Origin: Miscanthus floridulus
Taxonomy: Eukaryota; Streptophyta; Magnoliopsida; Poales; Poaceae
Length of the DNA: 64,000 nt
Direction of reading: 5' to 3'
NCBI RefSeq assembly: GCF_019320115.1
Contig: NC_089591.1
Coordinates: 56,916,078-56,980,077, forward strand
Shown here: one piece after another, positions 1 through 11,848 of the stretch
Numbering within the stretch: position 1 is the first letter of the stretch
How the letters are laid out: every line of letters begins with the position of its first letter
Program-made: the position numbers and the translations under genes
Notes under the pieces: model-generated
What the model was told of the DNA's origin: nothing
The model's database searches: none
The model's input: the letters and a program-made list of their open reading frames with translations, nothing else

Positions 1-167
1 TAAAGCATAAGTCTCATCTCTCACATGATACAATCTATCTCAAATCCAAGATACATCAATGAAGCTCAAAAACAAGAAACTACAGCCTGTAGTACATATC
101 TTCAGGTACAAAGATAAGCAAATGAAACTATCCTGAAGCTTTAATCAGTCTCTCTCCCCCTTTGTCA
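1..167 (-). repeat. Possible 3' LTR edge and polypurine tract of a reverse element
   Basis: On the minus strand a purine-rich tract (rc of 148-167, core AAAGGGGGAGAGA) is followed by TGATTAAAGC, the arrangement expected where a polypurine tract meets the TG start of a 3' LTR. If so, 1-147 is the first part of a minus-strand LTR whose remainder lies outside the window. No second copy of this LTR start was found to the right, so this remains an inference. Confidence 0.35.
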
Positions 168-239
168 TCTATCACCACAAAGGTCCAACAATGACATACT
201 AAGGACAAAGGAGCTACAAGCTGTCACTGGAAACTAAGA

Positions 240-2065
240 TCACTCATCATCATCATCTCTACCAGCATCCTCGTCATCTGAGTGTGTAACACTGGCTAGA
301 CGAGAGCCACCCGCACCAGACAGGTCATAGCCACCAGACCCGTAGTAGCCGCCACTACCAGTGAGGTCACTCCACCAGTCAGAAGCATAGTCATCTGTAG
401 TGTTGGGACGTGGCTGAGAGTGAGTAGGCATATGAGCCTGAAGTGGTAGAGTGTCAGGGTGCTCAGGTGCCTACTGCTGCTATCACTGAATGAACTCAAC
501 ATACTCTCTATCATATCTGGCCTGCTGTTGCTCCTCAGTCTCAGGCTCACTAGCTGCCTCATCTGATAGTGGAGACCTAGGAGGATCAAGCTCAAGCCTA
601 GAAGCAATTTGCTTCAAGGTTCGAGTATCCTTTCTCCTAGCCTCCCTCTCGTTCTACTGTCGGGTCTAGATGTCCCGGCACATCCCAAATATGGAGCTGA
701 AGAGCTTGTAGATAGGCGAGGGAGGACTGCCATGGCGTGAAGAAGAACATGATGAAGCACATGGTGGAGGTGAGGCTCCTACTGGTGCACCACTCCTAGG
801 TGCATCTACCTCTAGTGCTGCTGCTGCTCCTCCTGGTCCTGCTGGAGGTAACCCTGTCTTAGGCAGATCTACAACAATCTTCAGGGCCTTGTGAATCTTA
901 TCATACTCGAACATGTGCCCTATCACTTGCTCAATCATATACATGATATAGGGAGCAAAACCACAACCCTTGAGGGGCCTCTCTCCCACGCTCCTGATCT
1001 TGAACCAAATAAAGTCAAACACGCTGAATGGCCGAGCATCAGGTGCCATCCTATGGAGTAGGTTCCTAGAATAATCTGCAATGTTGCCCTTATCTCCACC
1101 CTTGCAGTCTATAGTCTTCCTAAATATCCTGTCTAGGTATCTATAAGTGAGGTGAAGACCTAGAACCTTCCCCACAACTCCTCTCTCACCACCTGGAGGG
1201 TACATGTAGGTGAGCTGCTCAGGAGGTAACACTTGCTCGGTGTGGATCCTGTCCCTCTAGAGGTCATCCTCTGAAAAGCCAAGGTGAGCGGCAAAAACAT
1301 CATAATCAACACTGTACCACTAACCCTCAAGCATCTAGTGCATCCGCCTCTCATCCTCCTCAACGAATAGAGTAGCATAGAACTGAGCTACTACTTTGTG
1401 TTCCAGTCATGCTGGAACTCCATGATCTCATAAACCCCAGTGCACTGGCAAATAGCAATGGCATGATCAACTAAGGCCTTCTGCAACTCTGTAACGTACT
1501 GCCAGTCAATCCATTGAGACCTGGCAATCACTGGGTTCCTAGTGAGAATCACACTAGAGTAGAAGTCCAGGTGAAAAACTGTCTAGAAGCGGTGATCATA
1601 CTGAACCTTAGGTAAGCCTCTTGGATCAACCCTTCGCTCATCTCTAGCTCTCCTGGTCATACCCTTTCCCCTATAGTCAACTCTAGGAACATAAGAGGAC
1701 ACATTGGGCAAACGTGTCTCAAGGAGACCATAATGCATACCCTGACCAGGCTGGTGCTGAACTGGAGGAACTAGCTCCTCCTCCTCAATCTCCTGCTCCT
1801 CATCTAAGCTATCACCATCTGATCCTCTATCAGTGCTCTTCCTCTTTCTTTCTTCTCTAGACTTCACTCTGAACTCATCAGTGTCAGTGTCAGAAGAAGA
1901 GCTCCCTAAACCCTCTACATACTGAGCTGCTGCACTAGAGGCAGCCCTGGTAGACCTCCTGTTGGTCGACTTGAATCCAGGATGCATTTCCTGTCTCGCC
2001 TTCTTGTACTTTTCAAGTGCTGGATCATGCCTGTGCTTAGACCTCGGCTCCTGTCGTCCACTCAT
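240..2065 (-). pseudogene. Degenerate retroelement protein resembling the 'putative plant transposon protein' family
   Basis: Reading starts at ATG 2065 (MSGRQEPRSK...). A basic, Ser/Asp/Glu-rich N-terminal region of about 160 residues ends at an in-frame TAG near 1583. The same frame then continues with a conserved-looking segment (DFYSSVILTRNPVIARSQWIDW). Further left, in other frames, come YMYPPGGERGVVGKV, then FSVFDFIWFKI, and a Gly/Ser/Pro/Asp-rich tail to about 240. From memory this resembles a protein widespread in grass retroelements and annotated as a putative plant transposon protein domain; an env-like ORF of SIRE elements is an alternative. There are no zinc knuckles, protease or polymerase motifs. 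Several stops and frame shifts make it non-functional. It lies immediately 3' (minus sense) of an LTR end near 2424, i.e. in the gag position. Confidence 0.5.
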
Positions 2066-2692
2066 AGATGTTGTCCTATATCTAAAGATTTGCAAGAAAT
2101 TTCAGATACATGCCCAAAATTTAATCTCAAATTGCAATCTATACGTAGAATCTTTGATCCATGGTTTTACATCCATCTTTGACACACAACTGTCAATAGG
2201 TTTGCAAAATGAAGATACAAAAGAAGCTAAGCCTAATAAACAATTCGAGGATAGGATTGAATCAAAGGAGAGTAGAGAGCCTGCTCTACTGGGCCATACC
2301 AGACACATCCGATAGCATACCAGACACATCCGATATGGGCGACCAGCAACCCTAACTAGGGTTCCTCGATTCAAACCATCACGGATCAATTCCAAACTTT
2401 GGACATTGCTTCTATATCACCAATGCAGTATATTGACCGAAGGAATTTCAAAATCATGCATTGACCATGTAGATCGGATGAGGTCCGTGATTAGGGTACC
2501 TTGAGAGGAAAGATGAGAAGGCGATGAGAAATCCAAGTCCCTAGGCCTTCAATCTTGATGCAAGCCTTCTCCAATGCTATCTCCTTCTCTCCTTTTTCTT
2601 GGTGAAGTCCTTGATCGCCCTAGGAGAGAAAGAAGTCAGCGGTAGGTTGGCTTGGAAGAAGACAAGTCTGTCTGGGCCAAAGGGGTACACTC

Positions 2693-2757
2693 TGTTTTAT
2701 AGCCCCACTCATACCGGACACGTCCGGTAGCATACCGGACACGTCCGGTATACGCGG
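2693..2757 (-). promoter_or_regulatory. LTR TATA box with two tandem CCGGACACGTCCGG palindromes
   Basis: Minus-strand TATA-like sequence lies at about 2693-2702. Immediately upstream in transcription sense (2710-2754) are two copies of the perfect palindrome ACCGGACACGTCCGGT, separated by AGCAT. A mutated pair of the same units (CCAGACACATCCGATA) occurs at 2288-2330. Confidence 0.5.
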
Positions 2758-2838
2758 GTTGGCCCAAATAATTCCAAAAATTATTTTCTCTCTTCCAATC
2801 CCCTTTTCTGTTATTTCTCAGTCCAAAAAGGTATATAA

Positions 2839-3673
2839 TGATGAGGACATCACTACTTCATTGCATACAAGCCAAGTAGAGGAGGAGGTCCAGCATGGGC
2901 GTCCAATTCATCTTTTTCGTGGTGGAAGCCGAGTCCAACTCAAGTTCGAGTCCGGTTCGGGCTCCAGGACTAGTCTGCCTTAAACTAGTCACCCAGGACA
3001 CATCCAGACTTTGTTTTTGATGATCCACATATGGATGGAAAGCTAATTGGATAAGGAAACCAACACAATTGGCTTCACATCAAAAGGCCTTCAGAATCAA
3101 CAGGAATTGTCGAAACAAGTCAGTGTACAAAATCTATCAGGGTGCTACGACACCGTCTTTTGGTCCGTTGGACCGTGTATCGTGTTTGGGCCCATTAGGG
3201 GCCGCATCCAGGGGGGTGACGCCCAAGACTCTATAAATACCAGCCATCACTCTCCTTAGGGTTTGGGTTTTGTTTAGTTCTTGATTTCCTCGTGAAACAG
3301 ACATCATTTTGCTGCAACTGTCACTGCCAAGGCCGCTTGCTGTGAACCAGGGCCCTAGTTCTTGATCTTGTTCGCCTGTGGCGATTAGTCCTTTCGAATA
3401 AAGATTTGAACCCCTTCTCATAATCATAAGCCTCATATTTATTTGTAATTTCAGATTGCGTTCATCCCGTTCTTGCTTGTGTTCTTGATTCGCTTGCAGA
3501 AAAGCCTTCTCGGCGAGGTCAATCGCGTTCGCGTGGTTGATAACCAACGGAGCAGTGGTGTAACAGTTGCGGGGGTTTGAATCAATCTTAGTTCGAAGCC
3601 TAGATCATGAACGTTGAGTCTCCACCAATCGACGCTATCATACCTTTCGGAAGATCAGGCCTAGTCTATATCA
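2839..3673 (+). mobile_element. Solo LTR with 5-bp target duplication TATAA
   Basis: The 835-bp unit begins TGATGAGGACATCA and ends ATATCA. It is flanked by direct repeats TATAA at 2834-2838 and 3674-3678. A plus-strand TATA box (CTCTATAAATACC, about 3230) and an AATAAA signal (about 3398) fit U3 and R regions. No internal region or second LTR is present, so this is a solo LTR left by recombination. Superfamily is uncertain; gypsy-like is my guess from general LTR character. It splits the surrounding reverse LTR sequence. Confidence 0.8.
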
Positions 3674-4974
3674 TATAATCTTGATCCAAACCGAGTATCA
3701 TCACTTTCCTTATCCAATGCCATAAAATGATTTTCTCTTATCCAAATATTTGGCATATACACGATTTCGCTTACTTGAGAGAAATAAAGTGAGACATAGT
3801 AGATTGTGGACTTAAGAAAGCCATGTCATGTGTGATTAGCCAATCAAACAATCAAGGGGAGCTATAATCATCACATGACAAGGCTAGGTCACAAAGACCA
3901 AGATTCAAATAGTTTTTCAAATTCACACCACCTACACATGCTAGTTATGGGTTTTGAAAAATATCTCTCCTATGTCACACAAATGCACATTCTAACATAT
4001 AAAGGGCCTTAGATGCACTTACAATGTATGTATGTAAACACATACCTTTGCCTTGAGCCCACAAGAATACCACTAAGAAGATAAATAGCATGATGATCTT
4101 TATGTTGACCTCAATTGCCAAATAATCATGCTAGATATATTTTCATCCAAAGAACTACAAAGAATGCTAGATAAATTTGTTAGTCCACAATGGTGCAAAA
4201 TAGAAATTTAGCTCCCCCTAAATAAGTGCTTCAAGTAATTTGAATGACTTTCAACAAGCACTTTATTCTATTAAGAATTTGGGAGTCAATTTTCTATTTT
4301 GAACCATAACCAAATAATTTGCCATAAGTAAATTTGAGTCTAAGAGATGCTCATAATCCACTTAGATTTGGTAAACCACAAGCTTCTGAGTAAGTTAAGG
4401 ATATATGAAAATATACGGATCAAAGACTCAGTTGTAATTCAAATTGTGTTCTGGTTGCTGCAATACCAGACACGTCCGGTAGGTATACCGGACATGTCCG
4501 GAATACACAGAATAGAAACACTCAATTTCTGTCCCTAGCCATACCGGACACGTCCGATAGGTTCAGGACAGAACCAATTAATTCACTGCTTGTAATTCTT
4601 CGTTTAGCTCTAGTATTTATTGTAAACATGCATCTCAGCAAATGAATTGGTTTACTAGAGAGCCGTTAAAAGCATCATATGACAAAGTAGAATTCTTTTT
4701 AATTGAATCTAATTATCCACTTTCATTATTTCACAAATGTACCTATTTGTGAACTATAGAACACGAAATGAACAAAGTGACTATCCTAAAAGGTTTAGGT
4801 ACTTGTTACCAATGGTGAGGATGAAATATATGATATATTCATTGAATTATCTTTGGGTCAACCATATAAGGGATTATGATAAGAATTGGTTGATAGATTG
4901 AGTGAATATTGTCAAATTGCTTGCTCAACCACCCTGAAGGCTTCATCTCATCACCAAGTACCTATATCATTAAC

Positions 4975-5832
4975 CTAAGTACACTTTGGTACCCAACTCT
5001 TGTTGGGTCCTTTTGAGTTAGTCAACAAGTACTTAGGCACCCAAATGGCTTTAGCACTAGTTTGTGGTGAACACATCACCTTGCTAATGCTAACTCCATT
5101 TGTGGTCTTCCTAAGCATATCATTATAAACAAATGTGTTCGGCTTAGGTGAGTTACCATTTGGGCATTCATAGCTTAGATTCCCCTTTCTTCTACAAGCA
5201 TAGCATATGCGGCCTTTGTTTGCTCTATGCTTGCTTTGCTTGTATGGACATCTATCAACCTTATGGCCTATCTCATTGCATCCATAGCATCTTCTTGTTG
5301 CAACTTGGGCTTCCTTTCTTGCCTCTTTGTACATTAGGCATTTCTTAGTAGGATGCCCCAATTTCTTGCTCATGAGACAAGCACTTTGTCCATCACTCTT
5401 CATTTGCTTGGCCTCCTTAGTAGAAGCCTTTTGATTGGCAGCTTCAACCTTGTCGGCCCAACTCTTATGTGGACACATAGCCCACTCATGTCCATACAAT
5501 CCACAACCATAGCACATCCTTTTTCCATGTTTCTTGCTCTTGGTTGTGTTGGCCTTGCTTGAGATATGATTCTTTTGTTGGGCTTTGGAGGAAGCAAGGT
5601 TTGAACCCTTCTCAAGCTTCTTCACCATGTTATCACGGTTATCTTGAGAAGGTTGTGCTTTCTCCTTACCCTTCAACCGAATCACATCTTTCTTTAATCT
5701 TTGCACTTCTTCTTTGAGCTCTATGTTTTCTATAAGATTTAGCTCAATCGAAGATTGGCTTGCTTGAGGAGCACACTCATTAGTAGAAGAAATATTTAAT
5801 TGAGATGGTGTACTAGTGAGTGAATGTGTAAG
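4975..5832 (-). pseudogene. SIRE-type copia gag, C-terminal part (left half of a split gene)
   Basis: The minus-strand frame carries a Lys-rich linker followed by zinc-knuckle motifs of the CX2CX4HX4C type: CYGCGLYGHEWAMC, CYGCNEIGHKVDRC and a degenerate CYACRRKGNLSYEC, plus a broken one (CLMSKKLGHPTKKC). It ends with WVPKYLL and GPNKSWVPK, the tail typical of SIRE/Maximus-lineage Gag. Gag binds retroelement RNA and builds the particle. The reading frame runs into the insertion site of the 10 kb element at 5832/5838 and resumes at 15847. No protease, integrase or RT follows on the left, so the parent element was gag-only or pol-deleted. Confidence 0.75.
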
Positions 5833-5837
5833 AGGTT

Positions 5838-8800
5838 TGTAACACCCTAAAATTAGCTAGTTTCTAAAAAGAGTAAAACGATTTCTATTAATTGTTTTGT
5901 GCTCATAAAAACATAGGTAAAAGAAAACTTTCTTTAAATTAAATCCAACATAAGGGTAGCAACATGTTTGCGCATACATGTAGTTGCATTGGTACTTTTA
6001 TGATGAGTGGTTTGGAAAATAAATTCAAATCTCAATCTTCAAAATATTATTTTCAAGTAGTGATTTAAAAAGAATTTGAAAACTTGCAAAAACAAAAGTC
6101 AGATAAGATGCCTTGTTTTCAAAATCCAACGGCTTGGAAAAGGTTTTAAGATGTGTTAGAACGATGTCTCTCTTTTTGGAAATCTTTTCGACCTTTTTTT
6201 GGGATTAAATTCCTATTTCTTGGAGCTTGTCTTTTTACTCAATCAATCTAAAAGTCTTTTTGGGAGCTAAAACTACTTTGCTTGTGTTCCTTATCTTTAT
6301 ATCTATCCCTAGGAATTTTTATAGAATTTTTCGGAGCTCAGAGATATTTTTCGGAGCCTAAATAGTAATTCCCAATTTTATGTAATTATTTTGATTCCGA
6401 AATCAATAATTGCTAAAATATCTCGACTTTCCAAAATCGACAAACCCTATGTATATATATGTCGGCGTAGCCCTTGACGCGAGGATTCCAGAAGTACAGC
6501 CCGATTCGCGAGCCACCATTCGTAGCACCGCAGATCGGACACCGAAGTTTGGCACAGCTAGGTTTCCGGCGAACTCTTCGGCGAGCTTTTCCGGCCAAGC
6601 CGTCGTGTTCCGGCATCAACCACCACCACCACAAGGTAGATCTCATCGTCCTCTACACCGTCTTGCCATCCTTTTTGCGAATCCATCACCGTTTGATTGT
6701 TTCCCCTTTGTTTTCCTTTTTCCGGTCGATTTCCCGGCAAGCTCGTCCATGGCCGGCTCTCTTCTTCGAGTTCTCCGGCCATCCCACGCCTGCAGCCGGC
6801 CCCGTGCACCGCCACCCGATAGGGCCCCACCCCGCGCCCTGGCTCTGTGCGCCGCCGCCGGATCATGCCCCGGCCCCAGCTCCTCTGGACATGTGCTCCC
6901 ACATGCAGGGAGCAGGCAGCGTGCCTGCAGTGGCCGACGGCCACCGACCGAGTGGGCCCTGCCCAGCCCCTTGTCTCCCTAGGCCACCGCGTGGCCGCGT
7001 ACCACCGCTGGCCGGCCGTCCCCAAGCTCTCCATGCAAGCAGCAGCTTCCATGGCCACATACATAAACAGAAAGAAAGAATGGTCACGTACGTAGACAGA
7101 CAGGAAGAAGATATCCAAGGTAGAAGATGGGATTAATTACGATTTTGTCATCCTGCTTTTAATCCCCGCCGTTTAATCATTTTAACTCCGTTTCAGTTCA
7201 TTCCAGTTGCGCTAGTTTCATGCCGTGGAGATCTACGCAGTAGAGTTATTAGTTTTCATATAACATGTTTATGAATTTATTTTATTAAAATATTAATTGT
7301 GCCTATAATTAATTAATCGCTGATTAATTAAAATCGGCTTAGGTTTTTTATTTCGATTCGATTGCGCGAGTTTCATCGCAGTGTGTGATACGTGTTAGCA
7401 GCGATGTTTAACATATCTCACATCTTAGAAATTTATAAGTTAAATATTAATTTGATTAAGGATTATTCAATAACTTTTTAATTAAAAGCAATTTAAGTTC
7501 TAATTCCGTTTAGCCCCGTTTAAGTTACGTTTGGTTCGTGCAGACGTGAACTATATGTTAGGGGCAATGTTTTTCATGTCACATGTTTTTCCATATATAG
7601 CTAAATATTAAATTGATTAGTATATTTGCACACTAGGTTTACGTGGTGATTAAGAAGCTGTTCTCTGAAGACTAGAAGATAAGAATTGGAAGCAGAAGAT
7701 TGAAAGTGGAATACTAAAGGCTTTTGAGCGTATTGCTTTGGGGGAAAAGCAAGTTAAGGCAAGTATAGCATGGGACCATCCTTGTTACCTATTCACATTT
7801 AAACACTTAATTCATATTGCATGTGTCTACCTTGTTGCCAAATAGGATATCCTAGATATTTGATAACTTGTACCTTGATACCTTTGGGACATTGCATTGG
7901 GTAGTTTTTGCTAGTGCTTAATCAAAACCATGATCTTGTAACTTGACTAATGGTATATGCAATAAACATTAAAATATGACTTTTTAGTAACATGGAATCA
8001 GGGGGCTGGAGTGTTTATATGCTTCAGATTCCTCTCCCTAAGGACTTATCTGCAAGCGATCATCCGGGACTTACAGTACAGCTGTGAGGGCCATATGGCT
8101 CTAGCTTTAGCTCAGTATGAGGATCTTTTCTAGCTTGTTAGTGGTTACCTTTCAGGCACGGGGTATGTTTCCTTTGCTGCTGGGAAGTGTGTACCGTGCT
8201 GCGATGCCCATGCATGCCACTCCTAGAGATGGGCCACATACGCCTGGCGGCCCTAACATGTTAGACGAATTCTTTGAAAGGCTTCATAGTGAACCCTGTC
8301 GACCTTCCTTGGAAGTGGGTCAAGAGAATAGCTACCTCGGGCAAAAGGGTAAATCACAACTCACAGTGAACGTGTACAAACTCTGCAGAGTATAAAACTG
8401 TTATAACAGCCGTGCTCACGGACACGAGCGGCCTTGGACCCTTATGGAATAGAGATGATCACTAATGGATAATGGTACTAATGATTAATTGTTTATGCTA
8501 TACATTAATCATGTTTACCTGATCATGTGTTTATGGGCTTATGGATAAACTTGTTGCCAATCAATTGCTAAAATTATGCTAAACAAAGGCTAATCACAGT
8601 AAACCAGTGTCAGCCCTTTTTGAGCCTCATGAACCCCATGATATAATTGTTAAGTACGACATGTACTTACGCTTGCTTTATTTTTCTATACTTTGGATAA
8701 AAATCCCATATGGGTACCAGATCGCTGGTTTGGAGGAGTTAGGCATGTGGTCAATCAGTCAGTCGTCCCTGTGAATTTGGAGTCTTCACCAGAAGATCGG

Positions 8801-8969
8801 AGTCAACTTTCCGCTGTCTATACTCTGAGGGTACTTTTCTTTTACTAATACGTTATGTAACAAGTATTGTCTTTTAATATTACCCTTATTTGTGGCTATA
8901 TGTGAGATTTGACTTTCTAGGCTCACATATAGTGTGTATCTGGTTTTGTCTTTAAAACCAGGTGCTACA
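5838..8969 (+). repeat. 5' LTR of the LARD-like element
   Basis: The LTR starts TGTAACACCC and ends GGTGCTACA, 3132 bp. It contains a GC-rich block (about 6460-7060) that generates overlapping spurious ORFs on both strands, repeated in the 3' LTR at 12470-13080. It lacks 858 bp present in the 3' LTR; the junction is at the AG of 7635-7636. Confidence 0.9.
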
Positions 8970-8972
8970 AAG

Positions 8973-8984
8973 TGGTATCAAAGC
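8973..8984 (+). promoter_or_regulatory. Primer-binding site of the LARD-like element
   Basis: TGGTATCAAAGC starts three bases after the 5' LTR end. It matches the plant initiator-Met tRNA type site (TGGTATCAGAGC) with one change. Confidence 0.85.
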
Positions 8985-11832
8985 AATGCTGACTGTAGGA
9001 CGCAAGCCTAGTTAGCACTGGTCATTTCTAAAAACCTATTTTACTATAAAACTATTTCTCCACCTCCTTGACTGATTGAATTGAATATTTCCAATCCTTG
9101 TCCTATTGTCTCCACTCTTTGATAGCTTCCTTTGAGCTATACCTTCTTATCTCCTTGAGTTGTTGTTCTTGATCTCTTGCAAAACTTTCTAGTCTCACCT
9201 CTATTCAAATTACCAAAGCCCTGATAAGAAAGTTTTCCCTTAAGAATGTCTACCAAGTAGCTAGAAGGAACGATTAGTAACGAGCTTGTATTTCATGTTT
9301 GAATGGTTTATATTTATGTTATGGTTGAGCTGGATCTTTGTAATGAGTGCAGTGAATTTCTGGGTTATGCTCACAATTTCATTTATATTAAAGGTTTAAG
9401 GTATAAGGGATAAGGAAATAAATAGTCTGGGTTCTCTTTCTCTTGTTTCCTGCTTTCTATCTTTTGGAGCAGTCTGACTTCTATGGCCTATGTCTCCAAC
9501 CTCTGGGCAACCAAAAATTCTGAGAAAATTCTGGGTGAAAGTAGACTTCAAGATCTTTCTTTTCCCACAAGAGTCACCTTGATAGCATTTCTGGTTTGGG
9601 AGATATGAAAATCACAAGGAGATACATCTGTGCTGTATGGAATCTAAAATAGTTTCTGTTGAGCAAAGATTTCGACCAAGTTAACTGCAAAATCTGAAGA
9701 AGTGGTCTAAAAGAAAGTTGTTGGGAATTTTATAAGCTTTCTAACGGTTCAAGATGCAACTTTATTGGATAAATGGAACTCGAGATATGGATGTTTTTCT
9801 GCACTGCTGTTTTCTATCTATGGGAAGGATCGATTTTTCTTATTCTTATCTATGTCCACGAGCTCTCTAGAATGTCAGAGGATGATAATACACCTTGAAG
9901 AAAGTTACATGTTGGATGTTGGTGCCCCTATCTCATCTCTTCTTAAGAAGGGTAGCCAAGCTAAGAGTGTTGTGAGTTGGTGAACCACAAGGAGTTCGGA
10001 TCTACGTCTAGATTGATCTTCGAGCTAGCTATGGTTGGGAGTTCGATCTTCACATACCTAGGATATAGACGTATACAAAGAGTTGCAAGAATGCTCAAGA
10101 CTAAGATTAACTTTTGAAAAGAATTGGATTGGTTTTGATTTCTATTTAAAGCTCTTTCCCTGAAATAAAATCTTTAAAAGATGTAGGAAAATGAATTAAC
10201 AACCTTTTTATTCAAGAACTTTGAAAAACTTCTCCAAAAGTTGATTTGAACTAAGTTCAAAAAGGGTTTAAGTTTGTTTTGTCATTTTCAAGAGTTGGTA
10301 TTCAAAACTTAATTTCAAAAGTATTTCACCAAAGAATAAGAGTTGATTTGAAAAGAGTATTAAAGTTTAAAAGATTCAAAAAGAGTTGCTAAAGACTATA
10401 TTTGAGGCATTTCAAAAGTTTTGATTTGAATTTTGAAAGACACTTTTGCTCATTCAAAAGAAAACAATTTGATTTGAACTGCTTCACTCAAGGTTTTAGT
10501 TTAAAAATAGATATTCATAAAAAGTTTGAAAGTATCTTATTCCTAAAACTTCAAAAAGTTGAAAGTGAAATCAGATTTGAAAACCCACTTTGCTTTGAAC
10601 TAAATTTCAAAAAGAGTAAAATGTATTCGGTTACTCTTCAAAGTGTTATTCTAAAAACACTTTTGAACCATTTTATTCTAAAACACTTTGAAAATGACTA
10701 TAAAGTGTTTTTAAAATGGGTTGTTTGGAAAAGACCGATTGAAAAAAAAACAACTCGAGTTGTCTTAGTTCAAATTTTTATTTGAAAGGTGTTCAAAATG
10801 CTTTCAAGATATTTTACAAAAGTTTGAAAATTTTGGTTCAAAAGTTTGCAACAATTTGCATTTGGAAATAGAGCACTTTTTGCTTTGAATTAGAACTAAG
10901 TTTGATTTCAAAACAAAGCTTGAAAAGAAAAGGTTTGAGTTGATTTCAAAAGTGTATTTCTAAAAGAAGTCTTCCAAAATGGTTTGAAAGGGTTGAAAAC
11001 TATTTGATTTGATTTAATTCTCCAAAAGTTTTATTCCAAAAAGAACTTGAAGATGTGTTTGACTTCAAAAACAAATGGGAATTGAAAACTTACTCTCTTC
11101 ATTTCTAAAGTAGTTTGAAATTGATTTGGTTTGATTTCAGGAATCCCAAAAGAGTTCATTCAAAATGATTTGAAAATGAAGTTTGAATGTTTTATTTGTT
11201 TTGTAAAATCTTGAAAATCCCTTGTTTGAAACAGATTTCAAAAGAACCTGAGTTGATTTGTCTACTCTTTATCTAAGATTTGATTATAAAGTCGAGTTTT
11301 CAAAAGAGTCTGCAAAACAAAGCTTAGTATGTTTTCCTAAGTTTCCAATGATTTGAAAATGGTTGGGTTTATTTCAAAACCTTAAAAACATGTATTCAAA
11401 AGAGTTTCAAAACATGGTTGAAATATTTTCTTGAGTTTTAAACATAAAACATATTTTGAAAGCTATTTAAAAAGCAGTTGAAAAACAAAATTTGTTCGGT
11501 TTTGAATTAAAGTCTTCCTTTTGAAAAGTAAAACATTTCAAAATGCATAAAAATTAACTATAGAATTCAAAGTTCTGATTCGAGCTAAGCAAGATCTTTT
11601 GGAAGCTTAACATAAGGATAATAAGATTCATTGGAACGAATTAAGAGAAGCAACAAGATTGGACTTGGAATAAGATGGAACAAGAATCTGCAAGAGTGGC
11701 CACATGATGAGTTCTGATGCAACACAAGGTAAGTATCAAGATGGTGTTGCTCAAGGAAGCAAAGAAGATCTTAAGTTGAAGTATCCCTCTCTTCTTTGCT
11801 CTTCTTCTCTGAATCTCGGGGACGAGATTCAT
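8985..11832 (+). repeat. Non-coding interior of the LARD-like element
   Basis: No gag or pol motif appears in any frame. From about 10090 to 11580 the sequence is a degenerate, AT-rich field in which TTTGAAAA/TTTCAAAAG-like words recur every few tens of bases. ORFs here (for example 10402-10785) are Phe/Lys/Leu composition artefacts. Confidence 0.75.
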
Positions 11833-11848
11833 CTTAAGGGGATAGAAT
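11833..11848 (+). promoter_or_regulatory. Polypurine-like tract of the LARD-like element
   Basis: The sequence TTAAGGGGATAGAAT directly precedes the 3' LTR start. It is the expected plus-strand priming site although interrupted by pyrimidines. Confidence 0.55.

Larger units (their letters stand above)
2424..4974 (-). repeat. Reverse SIRE-like LTR and untranslated sequence, interrupted by a solo LTR
   Basis: No coding sequence is seen here. On the minus strand there is a TATA-like box (rc of about 2693-2702) with CCGGAC-type palindromes just upstream, and a possible LTR end at 2424 followed by a non-canonical primer site (rc of 2410-2423). More of the same palindromes occur at 4470-4558. The stretch next to the gag stop (4330-4974) and the part with a PPT-like CTCCCCCTAAAT at 4212 resemble the 3' untranslated region of gag-only element C. 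Outer LTR limits could not be fixed, so it may combine one element's UTR with another's LTR. Confidence 0.45.

Noticed and set aside
6410..7136. Overlapping ORFs of 180-220 codons on both strands, repeated at 12563-13150
   Set aside because: They lie in the GC-rich block of the two LTRs of the 10 kb element and show no domain; duplication explains their apparent conservation.
8973..8984. tRNA gene fragment suggested by TGGTATCAAAGC (also at 28470 and 47428)
   Set aside because: These are primer-binding sites adjacent to LTR ends; no cloverleaf could be drawn.
10402..10785. 127-codon Phe/Lys-rich ORF
   Set aside because: Composition artefact of the TTTGAAAA-rich repeat field.
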